This document shows, piece after piece, positions 61,985 through 64,000 of a stretch of 64,000 nt of DNA. Under the pieces are notes generated by a model. The model worked only from the letters and a program-made list of their open reading frames with translations, did not search any database and had not been told where the DNA came from. Within the stretch, counting starts at the first letter, position 1, and the number at the start of each line of letters is the position of its first letter. The position numbers were made by a program, and so were the translations under genes. The stretch lies in NCBI RefSeq assembly GCF_037996645.1, contig NZ_JBBMXV010000001.1:605917-669916 (forward strand), read 5' to 3'. Origin of the DNA: Halalkalicoccus tibetensis. Its GTDB lineage: Archaea; Halobacteriota; Halobacteria; Halobacteriales; Halalkalicoccaceae.

Positions 61985-62768
61985 TCAGACTCTTCGTACA
62001 CGTCTCACGCGGGGTTGCTGTTGCTGGCCGAGTACCCACTGTTATGACAAGCATCGTGCGGCGGATCAAACCCTACACGAGTTCTCTGCTAACTTCCCAT
62101 TAGCGTCCCCCACTCCTCTCCTCCTCTGATCTCCGCTGTATTCGAGTCCAACTTTGTACAGCGCTCGCCGTCCTGAACGGGCTGTCTGCTTCAGAAGGTC
62201 TATCCCGGGATTCGTCTGTAATGGCCGTCTGTAACTCTTGGCTGTTCAATATATCTGTAACATGCCTCGGAAAACGTCTATCGTTCGATGGCCACCGACG
62301 TCAGTCAGACCCTCTACAACCCTCAGCTCATGCCAGAGAGAAACGATCGGTAGCAGTCAGTACAGAGGTCTTCGCGTCACTTGCCCTTTCCTTGCTCGCA
62401 GCAGGAGCAGCACTACAGGTAACTGCGGTTCTCCTCCTCTGAATACAGAACTGCCACTGCCCTATTCGATAGACGCTGTCGAGGCATATGCAGGCAACTG
62501 TTTCTTTTAGATAGCGGCTCCAGTATCGAGTAGCATCAACTGACTCGGAGAAGTGGATGAGCTCCTGACGGTTGGTGCTCAGGTGCCCCTGCGCTCATGG
62601 TCAAGCGCTCCTGCACCTGTTTTCAGCAACGAGATACAGACATATAGTCCATTCGCCGCTCAGCATCCCCCGATAGAGGCCTCGACGGGGCCTTCTCGGG
62701 TTCGGAGACGAGGGGCTCGACGACCGATATCGCTATGTACGGCTCGGCGCCTGAGTTCTATCGGTCAT
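61985..62768. other. Gene-poor stretch behind tRNA-Thr
   Basis: About 785 bases with lower G+C and codon-free appearance. Small frames exist, such as one from 62288 (MATDVSQTLYNPQLMPERND) and a hydrophobic one ending at 62442 (VFASLALSLLAAGAALQVTA), but none shows a family pattern or start signal. No integrase, no copy of the tRNA end and no terminal repeats were seen. It may be the decayed rest of an integrated element, since tRNA ends are common targets. Confidence 0.5.
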
Positions 62769-62948
62769 ATGTCCAACGGAGAAAAGGTGAAGAGCGTTGC
62801 GATCTGCGAGAACTGCGACCAGCCGAGCCCGGTTCGGATCTGGCCGGACGGTACCGTCCGGCCCATCGGCGGGAAACGACGGTGCTGTTCCGAGAGCTCC
62901 TATCGGGTCGTCGAGAACGAGCCCCCAGCCGAGTTCGCCGACGACTGA
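62769..62948 (+). CDS. Small zinc-ribbon-like protein
   Basis: A 59-residue protein. CENCDQPSPVRIWPDGTVRPIGGKRRCCSE supplies CXXC and CC, suited to one zinc ion. The start at MSNGEKVK follows the gene-poor stretch; the frame upstream lacks protein-like composition. Base use returns to the window's normal. Function unknown. Confidence 0.6.
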   Translation: MSNGEKVKSVAICENCDQPSPVRIWPDGTVRPIGGKRRCCSESSYRVVENEPPAEFADD

Positions 62949-63274
62949 TCCGCTGCTTCTTCGATCCCCCTTGAGTCCTGTGAACCTCCATTGCCCGAGC
63001 GTCGTACACCTGGACGCCTAACGGGAACTCCGTCCGGCGGTTACGTCTCGCTTCGATCCGATATAGTTCGGATGGTTGCCAACTACAACGGTAAATTATA
63101 GCGTCGTTTATCTCGAAAATATTATATAACTTCGAAAACATATAGGAAAACAAGCACGAAGGTAGCCGACTGAGAGCGGGGCGAGCGATCGAATACGCCC
63201 TCCAGCGTCGTGTCGACGCATCACGGCGCGTAGAACACCGCCCTCGCGTCGGTCGCGTTCGTGCTCCAGAAACA
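62949..63274. other. A+T-rich intergenic stretch before the pilin gene
   Basis: 326 bases without a gene. AAATATTATATAAC (63116-63129) is a strong TATA-like sequence for the pilin gene, although it would leave a leader of over 110 bases. TATAGTTCG and similar A+T patches surround it. I see no repeat or RNA gene. Confidence 0.45.
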
Positions 63275-63739
63275 ATGACACTCAAAACGCTCAAACAGAA
63301 GGTAAGCGGTCTTTGCAGCGGCGAGGACCGTGGTGTATCGCCCGTCATCGGCATCGTCCTCATGGTCGCCATCACCGTGGTGCTCGCGGCCGTGATCGGT
63401 GCGTTCGTGATGGGAATGGGAGATGAACTTGGCGACTCGACCCCGACTGCTTCAGTGAATGCGGAGATTACAGACGATGACGTTGTGTTCTATCACGAAG
63501 GCGGAGACACAATGGATGAAGACGACCTCCGAGTCGTTACTGGTGAGGGTGACGAAGGGATCGATGGATCCGAGACGTTTGGTTCTGGACAATCCCTTGC
63601 TGTTACAGAGAGCACAACAAACAATGATATTGACTCAGAGAGTCTTACCGGTGAGACAGTAAGTCTCGTCTTCGATGATGGTAGTTCGTCGGTGACTCTT
63701 GCTAGTGTGGATGTTGGAGAAAATGAATTTGACGATTAA
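63275..63739 (+). CDS. Type IV pilin-like protein
   Basis: A 154-residue protein. After a short charged leader (KQKVSGLCSGEDRG) comes VSPVIGIVLMVAITVVLAAVIGAFVMG, the class III signal and hydrophobic domain shared by haloarchaeal pilins; prepilin peptidase would cut before VSPVIG. The rest is an acidic, Thr/Ser-rich exported domain without Cys beyond the leader. Its 3' two thirds have clearly lower G+C than neighbouring genes, which suits an accessory, fast-changing surface gene. Confidence 0.88.
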   Translation: MTLKTLKQKVSGLCSGEDRGVSPVIGIVLMVAITVVLAAVIGAFVMGMGDELGDSTPTASVNAEITDDDVVFYHEGGDTMDEDDLRVVTGEGDEGIDGSETFGSGQSLAVTESTTNNDIDSESLTGETVSLVFDDGSSSVTLASVDVGENEFDD

Positions 63740-63895
63740 AGCTAGAAATTCAAGACACAGATAGATTCCAATGGTCGCCCTCTCGATCACCCGCGACATA
63801 GAAGGGATCCGTGATACCATCGCCGACGGCAAGTACGGGATCGACGTCGTCGCTCCCTCCTCGCTCGACTGAATCCCCGAAGAGCGAAAATGCGG

Positions 63896-64000
63896 TCAGT
63901 CGCGCTCCGCTCGCCGCGAGTCGTCCACCTGGATCGGCGTCCCGCGCGCCCATCCCCGGTCGTTCTCGACCGTGTGGCCGGTCTCGACGTGGTGTTCGAT
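63896..64000 (-). CDS. C-terminal end of an unidentified protein (partial)
   Basis: The minus-strand frame running in from the window edge ends at TGA (63896-63898). Its last residues are ETGHTVENDRGWARGTPIQV then DDSRRAERD. Composition and codon use look like a real haloarchaeal gene. I do not recognise it. The 33-codon plus frame at 63771-63872 in front of it is probably not a gene. Confidence 0.5.
   Translation of the reverse strand: MEHHVETGHTVENDRGWARGTPIQVDDSRRAERD

Noticed and set aside
62288-62353. 21-codon frame MATDVSQTLYNP... as a transposase start
   Set aside because: Too short, no transposase motif downstream and no terminal repeats found.
63771-63872. 33-codon plus-strand frame after the pilin gene
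   Set aside because: No upstream signal and no family pattern; it could be a gene fragment but I cannot support it.

Overview
This 64-kb window comes from a halophilic archaeon (class Halobacteria). The proteins are strongly acidic, G+C is high outside a few intergenic patches, the ribosomal proteins are archaeal/eukaryotic types (eS28, eL18, eL21, eL24, eL8/L7Ae), and RNA polymerase subunits D, N, K and F are present. Many genes appear to be leaderless behind TATA boxes, and translationally coupled genes overlap by 1-4 bases. I cannot name the genus.

Layout. 1-7 kb: tRNA-Ser(TGA), a cold-shock protein, a dodecin, a DUF2064 protein, a CAP/SCP protein, two tiny membrane proteins flanking a hairpin array (A), a uracil-DNA glycosylase, a DUF2062 protein and an Mrp/ApbC ATPase. 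7-12 kb: MoaA, a thymidylate-kinase-like protein, a TraB-like protein, a renalase-like flavoprotein and a class-III aminotransferase. 12-26 kb: the core information and isoprenoid cluster: tRNA-Ser(GCT), uS13, uS4, uS11, RpoD, tRNA-Leu(CAG), eL18, uL13, uS9, RpoN, RpoK, enolase, uS2, mevalonate kinase, isopentenyl phosphate kinase, RNase J, prenyl synthase and GluRS. 26-33 kb: TmcA, the L7Ae/eS28/eL24/NDK operon, an aldo-keto reductase, a tandem pair of unknown paralogues and a PfkB kinase. 33-48 kb: a MetE pair, a GntP permease, the eL21-RpoF-DUF655-KsgA-MscS-Mtq2 operon, a trans-sulfuration enzyme, a complete TctCBA transporter, a frameshifted LysE/RhtB exporter, a second hairpin array (B), aEF-1beta, a zinc-ribbon protein and an orphan TctA-like permease. 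48-54 kb: the L12-L10-L1 and L11 stalk genes, an amphi-Trp protein, a lipoprotein and a Drg GTPase. 54-62 kb: NhaC, a PAP2 phosphatase, a double-VOC protein followed by a third hairpin cluster (C), UppP, VanZ, diphthine synthase, Trm5 and tRNA-Thr(CGT). 62-64 kb: a lower-G+C, gene-poor stretch with a small zinc protein and a type IV pilin.

How the genes work together. Most of the window is conserved housekeeping: translation, transcription, the archaeal lipid precursor route (Mvk, Ipk, IdsA), tRNA and rRNA modification (TmcA, Trm5, KsgA), EF-2 diphthamide (Dph5) and methionine metabolism. The accessory part consists of transporters and damaged genes.

Most unusual signal. Arrays A (about 3545-3870, + strand) and B (about 46540-46808, - strand) each begin at the stop codon of the gene before them and run in that gene's direction. 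They share nearly identical linker sequences, but the hairpin stems between the linkers mostly differ. One stem, a perfect 28-bp palindrome in both copies, differs at six positions that form three compensated pairs. This looks like an undescribed structured repeat or 3'-UTR element in which pairing, not sequence, is preserved.
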